A stretch of DNA of 42,854 bases, taken from assembly GCA_030748485.1 (NCBI GenBank), contig JASMLW010000160.1, positions 1 to 42,854 of the forward strand. The letters are read 5' to 3'. The stretch comes from Pirellulaceae bacterium. Its GTDB lineage: Bacteria > Planctomycetota > Planctomycetia > Pirellulales > Pirellulaceae. The notes below the pieces were generated by a model, which saw only the letters and a list, made by a program, of their open reading frames with translations, had not been told where the DNA came from and did not search any database. The position numbers and the translations under genes were made by a program. Below, in pieces: positions 23,522 through 31,637 of the stretch (within the stretch, counting starts at the first letter, position 1; every line of letters begins with the position of its first letter).

Positions 23522-23932
23522 GCTATTCAACCGTGGCGAACGGTCCGCGACGCGATTGCGGAATTGCCATCTCTCTCAGCGGGACAGACTTGCAGCACGA
23601 CTCCCAATCACTTCTTGAATCCGGGAGCGAGAAGCTATCCAGGACACGACGGTAGCCCTTTTGACTCACCGGCAAAAACGCTCAAAGCGGGCGACCATGG
23701 TGTCCCGGGCGGAGAAAACACGCTCAGATTCTCCGATGGTTCGGTCAGGTATTTCTCCGTGCGCGAGTGTGCCCGAATCCAGACCTTTCCCGATGACTGG
23801 GTATTCGAAGGGTCTTGGACTGAATCGATGCGTCAACTTGGCAACGCCGTACCCGTTGTCCTGGCGAATTCAGTCGCAATTGAGTTGGCTAAGGCTCTTC
23901 ATGACCTGTTCCCATTTGCTCGCAAACCGTAG
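23522..23932 (+). pseudogene. C-terminal fragment of a C5-cytosine DNA methyltransferase
   Basis: The frame reads PWRTVRDAIAELP, then PAKTLKAGDHGVPGGEN, RECARIQTFPDDWVFEGS and QLGNAVPVVLANSVA, which are the target-recognition end and conserved motifs IX and X of cytosine-5 methyltransferases. A stop codon at 23519-23521 closes the frame immediately upstream, and no motif I (FAGIGG), PCQ or ENV motif is found in any frame of the preceding 270 bp. About two thirds of the protein, including the catalytic cysteine, is therefore gone. The vsr gene starts 118 bp later, as in classic dcm-vsr pairs. Confidence 0.8.
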
Positions 23933-24050
23933 GCGTTAATTCACCGATAGGCAACTGCCGAAACGCCTCCAAGAGTTGTTCTAGAACTGCTCGTGCTATG
24001 TCAAAATCGAATTGCGCGTACGGTAGTTGATTTTTCACGGAATCAGCCGC

Positions 24051-24470
24051 ATGGTTGACACGCTTACTCCGCAGCAACGCAGCCAGCAGATGGCGTTGGT
24101 GCGATCGCAAGACACAAAGCCCGAGTGGTTCGTCCGGAGTTTACTTCACCAACAGGGATACCGCTATCGTCTCCATTCACGGGATCTTCCCGGATCGCCC
24201 GATCTAGTTTTTAGGTCGAGGAACAAAGTCATCTTCGTGCACGGGTGTTTTTGGCATCGGCACAACTGCAAGATGGGCAACAGATTACCAAAAACAAGGG
24301 TTGAGTTTTGGGAACAGAAGCTTTCTGACAACAAGCGACGAGATGCTCGCAACAGACGAAAGTTGAGGCGTTTGGGATGGGACTTATTTGTGATATGGGA
24401 ATGCCAAATACTGCGATGGAGCGATGAGCAGATTCTCGCAGCACTGGAGTCGTTCCTTGAAGATGCCTAG
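24051..24470 (+). CDS. vsr: Very short patch repair (Vsr) DNA mismatch endonuclease
   Basis: 139 aa. Vsr nicks DNA 5' of the T in T:G mismatches that arise when 5-methylcytosine deaminates at methyltransferase sites. D51 (SPDLVF), H64, C66, H69 and H71 (FVHGCFWHRHNC) match the catalytic and zinc-binding residues of E. coli Vsr, and E25 is also in place. The ATG at 24051 gives the family start MVDTLTPQQRSQQM; a TTG 24 bp upstream is unlikely. The methyltransferase next door is only a fragment, so the enzyme has no visible cognate here. The gene is less GC-rich than its neighbours. Its TAG stop lies inside the left tip of palindromic element copy 2. Confidence 0.95.
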   Translation: MVDTLTPQQRSQQMALVRSQDTKPEWFVRSLLHQQGYRYRLHSRDLPGSPDLVFRSRNKVIFVHGCFWHRHNCKMGNRLPKTRVEFWEQKLSDNKRRDARNRRKLRRLGWDLFVIWECQILRWSDEQILAALESFLEDA

Positions 24471-24590
24471 AGGCTGTTTCAAAACCTTGTACGATGGCCT
24501 TCCAAGGCCGTCGAATCTGGGAATCCTCGGGAAACGACGGCCTTGGAAGGCCATCGTACGGCAAGACATCGGTTTTGAAATGCGCTCTAG
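24467..24590 (+). repeat. Nested palindromic element, copy 2 (shortest form)
   Basis: 124 bp with CTAG at both ends, outer arms TTTCAAAACC/GGTTTTGAAA, and a perfect 25-bp inner stem (24489-24513 with 24535-24559, beginning GTACGATGGCCTTCC), loop about 21 bases. The left CTAG contains the stop codon of vsr. It lacks the extra ~11-bp block present in copies 1 and 3. The flanking CTAG could be a 4-bp target duplication. No coding capacity. Confidence 0.85.
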
Positions 24591-24798
24591 GAATACGAGA
24601 CCATGCGCCGCATCAAGCGACACTCAAGTGTTGCCTGACGGGCTGGCGTTCGCGAAACGGATGTAATCAGCGCCGTGCCGCTCCCCGAGTGATCCGATGC
24701 GGCCAACCTTATTTTCAGCCGCGACACGGGGCGGTTCGAGCCGTTAGAATTGACGACTCAATCGCCCAGGGATTGCGAACTCGCATGTTGAGATCACC

Positions 24799-26256
24799 AT
24801 GAACGAGACGATGCGACCTCACCTCGCTCAGCCGCACGGCTCTGTCAATCTGCCCGTGAGCCGCCGCACGATGCTGGTGGCCGGTGGTCTTTCCTTTTGC
24901 GGGATGAGTTTGCCCGAGTTGACCGGCGGCGCGATGGCCGCGCCGTCCAGTTCGACAGGAAAGGCGAAGACGACCATCCTGATTTGGCTGAGCGGCGGCG
25001 CGTCGCATATCGACACGTGGGATATGAAACCGGAGGCTCCGGCTGCGATTCGCGGACCGTTCAAATCGATCGAGACCTCCGCTCCCGGCATCCGTCTTTG
25101 CGAGCACCTGCCCTTGCTGTCCAAGCGGGCGCACCGCCTGGCGATCGTGCGCTCACTCGGCCATCATCGCCGTGGGACGGGCGACCATCACGCCGGCTAC
25201 TACTACAACTTGACAGGCCATCGGCCCGATCCCAGTTTTCCTCAGCTGTTGAACGCCCGCAAGCCGCGCCCCGACGACTGGCCGGCGATCGGAACGGTGG
25301 TCGGCTACAAATCACCGCCGCATCCCTACTTGCCTCAGTCGATCACGCTGCCGATGAAGCCCGGCGCGCCGGAGTACACGCGGCCGGGACAGTTCGCCGC
25401 TCGTCTGGGCGTCGAGCACGACCCGCTCTACGTCTTGGGCGACGTCGATGACCCGATGCACTTTGCGGCGCCGGCGATCGAACTGGCCGGCGATGTCTCC
25501 ATCGATCGCCTGTTGTCGCGTCGCGCCTTGCTGAAAAACCTAAACCAATCGGAACAATCGTTTGAACGATTCGCCAACGTCGGCACGCTGCGGAAGTTTC
25601 AAAAGAAGGCGTTCTCGCTTCTCGGGTCTTCACAAGCCAAGGCGGCGTTCGATCTGAGCGGCGAACCGGACTCGGTCATCGAACGGTACGGACGCACGCA
25701 CAACGGGATGAGCATGTTGATGGCGCGGCGACTGACCGAGGCGGGCGTGCCGTTCATCAGCGTGTTCTGGAAAGGGAACAAGAAGCTCGCCGAGGCGAAA
25801 AACTGTAAGAGCGGCGGCGGGTGGGACACGCACGGTAACAACTTCATCTGCCTCAAGGACGTTCTGTTGCCGGAGTTGGATCAGTCCTTTACGGCGCTGC
25901 TCGACGATTTGGGCGACCGCGGACTGCTCGATCAAACGCTGCTGATGGTCAACAGCGAAATGGGCCGCAAGCCCAAGATCGGCGACCCCCGCAGCGGCGG
26001 CGCGAAAGGGCAAGGACGCGATCACTGGACGCACTCGATGTCGGTTCTCTTCGCCGGCGGCGGCATTCGCGGCGGCCAAGCCTATGGAACGTCCGATCGC
26101 CACGCCGCCTATCCGGCAGACCTGCCCGTTGCGCCCGAGGACATCGCCAAGACGGTCTACTACTCAATGGGCATCACCGATCTCAAGGCCGTCGACAACT
26201 CGGGCCGCCCCTACAACCTCATGGCGGAAGGTCGAGCTTTAGCCAAGTTGTTCTGA
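24799..26256 (+). CDS. DUF1501 (sulfatase-like fold) protein with twin-arginine signal
   Basis: 485 aa. The N-terminus carries a Tat-type signal (SRRTMLVAGGLSFCGM), so the folded protein is probably exported. The body is DUF1501: LIWLSGGASHIDTWDMKP, GIRLCEHLPLLSKRA, LAIVRSLGH, then GGGWDTHGNNF and LDQTLLMVNSEMGRKPK, and DHWTHSMSVLFAGGGI near the C-terminus. The family resembles alkaline phosphatase/sulfatase folds and is greatly expanded in planctomycetes, often next to DUF1553 cytochrome genes. Its biochemical role is not established. No DUF1553 partner is adjacent; the upstream neighbour is the palindromic element. Confidence 0.92.
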   Translation: MNETMRPHLAQPHGSVNLPVSRRTMLVAGGLSFCGMSLPELTGGAMAAPSSSTGKAKTTILIWLSGGASHIDTWDMKPEAPAAIRGPFKSIETSAPGIRLCEHLPLLSKRAHRLAIVRSLGHHRRGTGDHHAGYYYNLTGHRPDPSFPQLLNARKPRPDDWPAIGTVVGYKSPPHPYLPQSITLPMKPGAPEYTRPGQFAARLGVEHDPLYVLGDVDDPMHFAAPAIELAGDVSIDRLLSRRALLKNLNQSEQSFERFANVGTLRKFQKKAFSLLGSSQAKAAFDLSGEPDSVIERYGRTHNGMSMLMARRLTEAGVPFISVFWKGNKKLAEAKNCKSGGGWDTHGNNFICLKDVLLPELDQSFTALLDDLGDRGLLDQTLLMVNSEMGRKPKIGDPRSGGAKGQGRDHWTHSMSVLFAGGGIRGGQAYGTSDRHAAYPADLPVAPEDIAKTVYYSMGITDLKAVDNSGRPYNLMAEGRALAKLF

Positions 26257-26396
26257 GAGATCGAAAATGAGCATCGCGGTTGAGCACCTGCCTTTTCTCC
26301 GCGCGATAATGGCGGCTCCGGCCGCTCCACACAACGCCGACTGATGATGGGTTCAGCCGCTACGCGATGCTGCTGGCTGTTGGGCGTTCAGTTCAC

Positions 26397-26427
26397 GGTC
26401 ACCGATTGTTGGGTGTGATCGGTCACC
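26397..26427. terminator. Hairpin between two convergent genes
   Basis: GGTCACCGAT and ATCGGTCACC are complementary at nine of ten positions around an 11-base loop. It lies in the 209-bp gap between the end of the DUF1501 gene and the end of the desaturase gene, so it could serve both transcripts. No T-run. Confidence 0.35.
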
Positions 26428-26465
26428 AAATGTGCCACAACATGTGCGACTAGACGGGCGGGCGG

Positions 26466-27560
26466 CTACTTCTGTTCGACGAGGACTTGGGCTCCGGCCG
26501 ATCGCCAGGCGTGAAAAGATCGCTTGAACAGGTCGACCAACGAAAGGACGAGTGACGGGCTGACCGTTTCGCGGTACGGCGAATCCGCCGGCAGCTCGCG
26601 CATCAATCGGTGGTGCGCCTTCGCCATGTTGTGGTACGGCAGCGTTGGGAAGAGGTGATGCAGAGCGTGAAACCTCGTGCCGATGGGAGCCCAGACGCCC
26701 GTTAGCAGCGGCCACCGCGGATAATTCCACGAGTCGAGTAGCTGTTCGGTGTGAGTCATTTTTCCACCGCCATTGATGAAGCGATGAGCGCCCGCCGTGC
26801 GCAGCGAATTGACCGTGTTGGCCAGCAACGCGGTCATGTAAAGGTGGACGAACGACTTGGTGATCTCGTCCGTCCAGATCCAGAACGGCGTCGAGAACAG
26901 CAGCACGGCCCAAACGAAACAACCGAATTCCTGCAACCGAATCACACGCAGTCGCTGGCTATCGGGCGGCTCGCGAACGTAGCGCAAATCGATGACCAAC
27001 GAAGAGGCGCGCTTGAGCACGAAGCGATGGAATCGAGGACTCACCCAGGTAAGCGGTGTTACGATCAGAAACCGAATCGCCACCGCGAGTGGAATGAAAA
27101 AAACCTGTCCCAAGTACAGGGCGATGTGCCACGGCGGCAGTACGCCCAACGAAAGGTACTCGCCATCGCGTTCCGTGCCATAGGAGCCGCCGCGGTGGTG
27201 GTCGCTATGCGGATCGTAAGCGAACGAAGGGATCAGACAGGGAATGCCGCAGAGAACGTTCCAGACAATCCGGAAGAGCTTGAACGATTCCGGTTTCAGA
27301 TGAGTCAGTTCGTGGATGAACATGACGCTGCGGTAAAACAACAGCGTCGAGACGAGAAAGAAAGCGATCTGCTGGGGAGAAAAGTCCGGCGTGTGATAGA
27401 CCATCTCGAAACAACCCATCGCCACGAAGATGGAGACGAGAAAGTCAATCCAGTAGATCACCGGGTTGGGACGGAACAGGTCCGCGACAATCCCTCGCGC
27501 CTCGGACATGGAGAACGCGCCGGCAAGTTCCTGCTGTGGATCAGGAGAACGAGAGGACAT
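26466..27560 (-). CDS. Fatty acid desaturase family membrane protein
   Basis: About 364 aa. Three histidine clusters typical of the non-haem di-iron desaturase/hydroxylase superfamily are present: HELTH (83-87), HSDHH (118-122) and HALHHLFP near the C-terminus. Hydrophobic segments (FLVSIFVAMGCFEM, IAFFLVSTLLFY, IALYLGQVFFIPLAVAI, FVWAVLLFSTPFWIW) place it in the membrane. Members insert double bonds or hydroxyl groups into acyl chains or carotenoid-like lipids; the substrate is not clear. The ATG at 27560 has GAGG 8 bp upstream; an ATG at 27593 is an alternative. It is monocistronic. Confidence 0.88.
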   Translation of the reverse strand: MSSRSPDPQQELAGAFSMSEARGIVADLFRPNPVIYWIDFLVSIFVAMGCFEMVYHTPDFSPQQIAFFLVSTLLFYRSVMFIHELTHLKPESFKLFRIVWNVLCGIPCLIPSFAYDPHSDHHRGGSYGTERDGEYLSLGVLPPWHIALYLGQVFFIPLAVAIRFLIVTPLTWVSPRFHRFVLKRASSLVIDLRYVREPPDSQRLRVIRLQEFGCFVWAVLLFSTPFWIWTDEITKSFVHLYMTALLANTVNSLRTAGAHRFINGGGKMTHTEQLLDSWNYPRWPLLTGVWAPIGTRFHALHHLFPTLPYHNMAKAHHRLMRELPADSPYRETVSPSLVLSLVDLFKRSFHAWRSAGAQVLVEQK

Positions 27561-27688
27561 TGGGCTAACCTCGCTCGCAAGAGTGTGGACCATTCCACAC
27601 TAGTTCGCGCTGTCAACCGATGCAATTCTTCCCACGCCGATCAGAATGTCCGAGGACGAAGGCAAACGCCCGGGAATTGACTGCTGGA

Positions 27689-29098
27689 TCAACGACTGGT
27701 GAGCAGTTCGTCCAGCGGATGGTATTGATCGCGCTGATCCTGATTGGCGGTGGAGAGATTGAATTGATCTCGGGGCTCCCCAACTGCGTGCAGCAGCGTC
27801 GCGTAGAGCGCATTGATCGTTGGATTCTGTTCGGCCGATCGCCCGTGGTAGTTCCACTCACCCCGGTCCCCGCGCTCAACCATCGGGTACGCGATCAGGC
27901 GATTCGTTTGAATCCGACCGCCGCGGTTGCCGAGCAACACGAAGGGCCAGTTCTCGCCGCTCGTGTGCTGCCGGTTGGCGCTGTCGCTCGTAAAGACCAG
28001 CAGCGTGTTGTCGAGCATCGTGCCGTCGCCTTCGGGAATCTCGTTCAGTTTATTGAGCAGGCCGACGGTCCGCTCGGAGATGAACCGCCGCACCTCCGCG
28101 AGAATCTGGTCACCCATGACGTTTCGCTGGGGGTCTTTCTTGTTGTGACCGGCGGCGTGTACGCCGAGATTTGAAAAGCCGGCGTAGTTGCCGCGAATGC
28201 GGCACAAGCCCGAAGTAATCGTCAGGACGCTGGTCAGTCCGGTGATCAACGCGGCGGCTCCGATGTCGAACTGCGCGGTGAGCACATCGGGCATCAGCTC
28301 CGGAGCCGGCGTGGGCGGTTTGGGGGCGTGCTTTTGCAGCCGACCGTCAGCGTGCATTCTCGACAGTCGAGCTTCTCGCTGGCTCAGTGACTCCAGCGCG
28401 CCGAGATGGTAGTCCAACTGCTCGCGCTCGGGGCCAGCCAATTGAGGTCGGATTCGTTTGACATCGCCCGCCACGAAATCGAGCAGATTCTTGCGCGTCA
28501 AGAAGTCGTTGCGTTTCGCGCCGATGCTGCCAAATAGAGATTCATAGGCCAACTCGGGACGACACTGGGCGGCGATGGCTTGGCCAGGTCCCCACGCCGA
28601 GGATGAGTAATACGTCGTCGTCTCGGGATTCCCCGGATCGATACCGAGGACGAGTAGCGGGAAGATGCCTGGCAGAGCGCGAGCCACGGCAGCGTCGATC
28701 GATTCGGCCACCACGCGGCGGAACTTGTCTTCACCCAATCCACCGGCGGCTCCGGAAAGTGCGCCGAAGCCGGCGCCGTGATTGGGAGACAAATGAGCGC
28801 CGCGCAATCCCTGCACGACAGCAAGCCGATCTTTGAACGCCGCAAACGGCTCGATGTCCTTGGGAAGAGTCAGTTGATCGAGACCGAGGATTCGCGTCCG
28901 CTCGCCCTCGATCGGCACATCGATCGGCTGAGCTCCGCTCTCATGAAAGCCGTTGTCGAACAGGACAAAAACAACTCGCTTCGGCGCGCGCGTGGCGGCG
29001 GCGTCTTGATCAGCGGCCATCGATTTCAACATCGGCGCGAAGATCGCTCCCCCCGCTCCCAACGAAACCCCTTTCAGCAACTGTCTGCGCCGCATCAT
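27689..29098 (-). CDS. DUF1552 domain protein with twin-arginine-like signal
   Basis: 469 aa. The N-terminus RRRQLLKGVSLGAGG resembles a Tat signal. The body matches DUF1552: VVFVLFDNGFHESG, LAVVQGLRGAHLSPNHGAGFGALSG, and TLLVFTSDSANRQHTSGENWPFVLLGN. Relatives of DUF1501 share the same sulfatase/phosphatase-like pattern. The start codon overlaps the stop region of the DUF1592 gene by 4 bp (ATGA), so translation is coupled and the products probably work together outside the cytoplasm. Role not established. Confidence 0.92.
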   Translation of the reverse strand: MMRRRQLLKGVSLGAGGAIFAPMLKSMAADQDAAATRAPKRVVFVLFDNGFHESGAQPIDVPIEGERTRILGLDQLTLPKDIEPFAAFKDRLAVVQGLRGAHLSPNHGAGFGALSGAAGGLGEDKFRRVVAESIDAAVARALPGIFPLLVLGIDPGNPETTTYYSSSAWGPGQAIAAQCRPELAYESLFGSIGAKRNDFLTRKNLLDFVAGDVKRIRPQLAGPEREQLDYHLGALESLSQREARLSRMHADGRLQKHAPKPPTPAPELMPDVLTAQFDIGAAALITGLTSVLTITSGLCRIRGNYAGFSNLGVHAAGHNKKDPQRNVMGDQILAEVRRFISERTVGLLNKLNEIPEGDGTMLDNTLLVFTSDSANRQHTSGENWPFVLLGNRGGRIQTNRLIAYPMVERGDRGEWNYHGRSAEQNPTINALYATLLHAVGEPRDQFNLSTANQDQRDQYHPLDELLTSR

Positions 29099-31236
29099 GG
29101 CTTGCTCCTTGGTTTCACAGCGGCCGCGGCGATCTCGTTCGCGGCGGCCGTTCGATAGAGGAAGGCTTCGGAGGAGAGCAGGGCGGTGATGAGGGCGTTC
29201 ATGCTCCCGTCATTCTCCGCATAGGCTCGGTGGGCTTCGATCAAAACGGCTCCGTCGGCCAGCGTTTCGTTGCGGCCGAGAAAATACCGAAAAGCGTGGC
29301 GTACAAAAACTTGTTCGACTCGCTTTGACTTAGCCAACGCACTCATCATCGCGAACGGGTCTTTGACTGCCCCATCGAGCGGCTGGCTCCCACTCTTGAG
29401 AATCTCGCCAGTGACCGCAACCGGCTTATCCAATTCCGTTTCGCGGTAGCGGCCGAAGTGGTCGAACTGCTCCAGCGGCAACCCGAGTGGGTCCATGTAT
29501 TGATGGCAATTCCAACAATAGTCATCTCGAGTAACCTGCATCCGTTCTCGCAACGTGTGCTCCGGTTCGTCGGGAAGGGTCGCGTCGATCGTGACGGGAA
29601 CGTCGGGGATCGTCCCTCCCAATAGCCGCTCGCGAATCCACCGCCCACGGTGAATCGCGTGATTGTCGAAGTTGGTCGAGTGGGCGATCAGCCAACTCGG
29701 GTGAGTCAGCATACCGGAGCGATGAGCGGCGGGCATATCGAACGGAGTTTCGTCCGACCACTGCTCGCGTTTGATGTCGATTTCGTAGACATCCAAAGCT
29801 GTTTGCGCGAACAGGCTGAACGGCTTTGTTGGATAACGCTTCAGGCCCATGGCTTGCTTGGTGTCGCCGGTCAGCGCGAACGTCTTCGTCGTCGTGAGCA
29901 ATTCGTAGAGGACATGTTTGTCCTTCGCCAACACCCATTCGACTAAGTGATCGGCGTCACTGACGAAGAAGTTGGGATGCCAGTCGTTCTTGCCTCGAAA
30001 CCCGGCTTCCTTCAACGTCGCGCTATCTTTGAACACGTCGATGGCGGCTGTGTAGCCAAAGTACTCCTGGAAGAATCGCAGGATTCGCGGCTTGGGGATT
30101 TCGGAGTCGGCCAGCACGCGCGCGACCTGTTGCTCGACATCGGCGCGGCCATTCAACTTCCGACCTTCGGCGGCGGCCAGCAGTTTGGCGTCGGGCTCGC
30201 GGTCTGTGAGCGCAAAGGCGATCGCCCGCGCCAGGTCGCGCGGCGGCAGCAACGCCCGCTCGGCGTCCGCGTCCGGCAACTCAATGCGATACATGACTTC
30301 CGGATGAAACAGAATGGCGATCAACAATTGCTCGACTGCCTGCTCGGCTCCGAGTTCCTTCAGATTGCCGGCCAGGAATCCAGCGTAGCGCTCGGTCTCC
30401 TCGGCGGTCGCGGGACGCCCCAGGACGCCGTCGAATGACGCGGCGGCGGCGGCCTCGATTTCCGCCGCTGTTGGCGAGTCGGACTTGAGCAGCTCTTGCA
30501 GCTCTTTGATTCCACCTCGCTTTGGCAGTCGCGCCACGATCGCGCGCGCCACGCGAGTGGCGTTGCGCAAATGATGCTCGATCTCCGGCTCTCCAATGCG
30601 GTGCTGCGATGCGTAGTCCCGAAAACCCGAATGGGGCGACAGCTCCCACGGCGAGCGGACGCGGTGATGTCCATACGTGCGAAAGCCGAGCCGGTACTTC
30701 ACGTTTAGGCTCTGAACAAACTCTTCATAAGCCCGTCCAGTCAATCGCCAGAGCCGACCGCGCGTCGCGTTCGTCGAACCAGCGGAGTCTGCGAAGAGCG
30801 TGTCGTGGTCCACCCAATTCCCGCGCGAGGGGTGCAGCCACGCGCTCTCATCGACTCGGGCTCCGGCCGCCCGCAACTCTCGCTTGATCGACACCACAAT
30901 CCGCTCGCGGTCCGCCGCCGACAAAGCGGGCGCATCCTCGGGCGGCATCGCCCCGCGGGCCAGCTTGGCGAGCACCAATTGCCATTCCGGGAACTGCTCA
31001 GCGGTCAGCGGCTTGTTGATGAGCTTGTCGAGCGACAGCTCCGCTTTCGGCTGTTGGCCGCCATGGCAAGTCAGGCAGTGTGACTTGAGCGACTGCGCGA
31101 GAAACTCGCTGGGCGGAAGCGATCGAGGCTTCGCAGTTTGACCTCGCGACGGCGACGCGGCGACCAGTGGCGCCAGTCCGGCAAAGACAAACAACGCCAA
31201 CCTGGTGGCCATTCGACATGAAGGGCTGCGGTGCAT
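29095..31236 (-). CDS. DUF1592/DUF1588 planctomycetal cytochrome c-like protein
   Basis: About 713 aa. Signal peptide (LALFVFAGLAPLVAASP), then a c-type haem motif C-L-T-C-H (residues 54-58) in a region typical of PSCyt-type cytochromes, followed by the DUF1587, DUF1595, DUF1592, DUF1588 and DUF1585 series seen as GRAYEEFVQSLN, RILRFFQEYFGY, SGMLTHPSWLIAHS, DDYCWNCHQYMDPLGLPLE and VFVRHAFRYFLGRNE. A second CxxCH (CWNCH) may hold another haem. It pairs with the DUF1552 gene through a 4-bp overlap. Starts at 31236 and 31212 are both possible. The physiological role is unknown; electron transfer coupled to polymer breakdown has been suggested for such families. Confidence 0.92.
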   Translation of the reverse strand: MHRSPSCRMATRLALFVFAGLAPLVAASPSRGQTAKPRSLPPSEFLAQSLKSHCLTCHGGQQPKAELSLDKLINKPLTAEQFPEWQLVLAKLARGAMPPEDAPALSAADRERIVVSIKRELRAAGARVDESAWLHPSRGNWVDHDTLFADSAGSTNATRGRLWRLTGRAYEEFVQSLNVKYRLGFRTYGHHRVRSPWELSPHSGFRDYASQHRIGEPEIEHHLRNATRVARAIVARLPKRGGIKELQELLKSDSPTAAEIEAAAAASFDGVLGRPATAEETERYAGFLAGNLKELGAEQAVEQLLIAILFHPEVMYRIELPDADAERALLPPRDLARAIAFALTDREPDAKLLAAAEGRKLNGRADVEQQVARVLADSEIPKPRILRFFQEYFGYTAAIDVFKDSATLKEAGFRGKNDWHPNFFVSDADHLVEWVLAKDKHVLYELLTTTKTFALTGDTKQAMGLKRYPTKPFSLFAQTALDVYEIDIKREQWSDETPFDMPAAHRSGMLTHPSWLIAHSTNFDNHAIHRGRWIRERLLGGTIPDVPVTIDATLPDEPEHTLRERMQVTRDDYCWNCHQYMDPLGLPLEQFDHFGRYRETELDKPVAVTGEILKSGSQPLDGAVKDPFAMMSALAKSKRVEQVFVRHAFRYFLGRNETLADGAVLIEAHRAYAENDGSMNALITALLSSEAFLYRTAAANEIAAAAVKPRSKP

Positions 31237-31458
31237 ACTGCCAGCCAACTCGAGGAGGGGTAATCCGTAAGCACGAGTTTACTGGATCCACCCGGCAGCC
31301 GCCATTTCGTTCCCTCAAGCCAACACCAACGGCCGCCGGAACGAGTCAGAGATCGGCCGCGGGTCCCCGCAAGCCGACGAATGAAGAACGCCTAATGACC
31401 CATGTCTAGTGAAGGACGAACAGCGCTCAACCGCGCATTGCTGCGACGAGCTTAGTCA

Positions 31459-31593
31459 TTAGAGGCTGTTTCAAAACCTTGTACGATGGCCTTCCAAGGC
31501 CGTCGAATTTGGAAATCCTCGGGAAACGACGGCCTTGGAAGGCACCTTGAAGGCCATCGTACGGCAAGACGTCGGTTTTGAAATGCGCTCTAG
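31459..31593 (+). repeat. Nested palindromic element, copy 3
   Basis: 135 bp in the same orientation as copy 2, with TTAG and CTAG tips, outer arms TTTCAAAACC/GGTTTTGAAA and the GTACGATGG inner stem. The second inner arm has an ~11-bp duplication (GGCACCTTGAAGGCC) that copy 1 also has and copy 2 lacks. It sits between the 5' end of the DUF1592 gene and the 3' end of pckA, which are both on the minus strand. Confidence 0.85.
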
Positions 31594-31637
31594 TCATTTG
31601 TACTTCATTAGTCATTAGTCGTTAGCCACTAGTCATT
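31594..31637. repeat. TAGTCATTAG-type short repeats, overlapping the pckA 3' end
   Basis: Repeats of TCATTAGTCATTAG, TTAGCCACTAGTCATT form follow element copy 3, as they do copy 1. The last codons and stop of pckA (Met-Thr-Ser-Gly-stop) are read from this string, so the repeat has probably replaced the original end of the gene. Confidence 0.6.
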
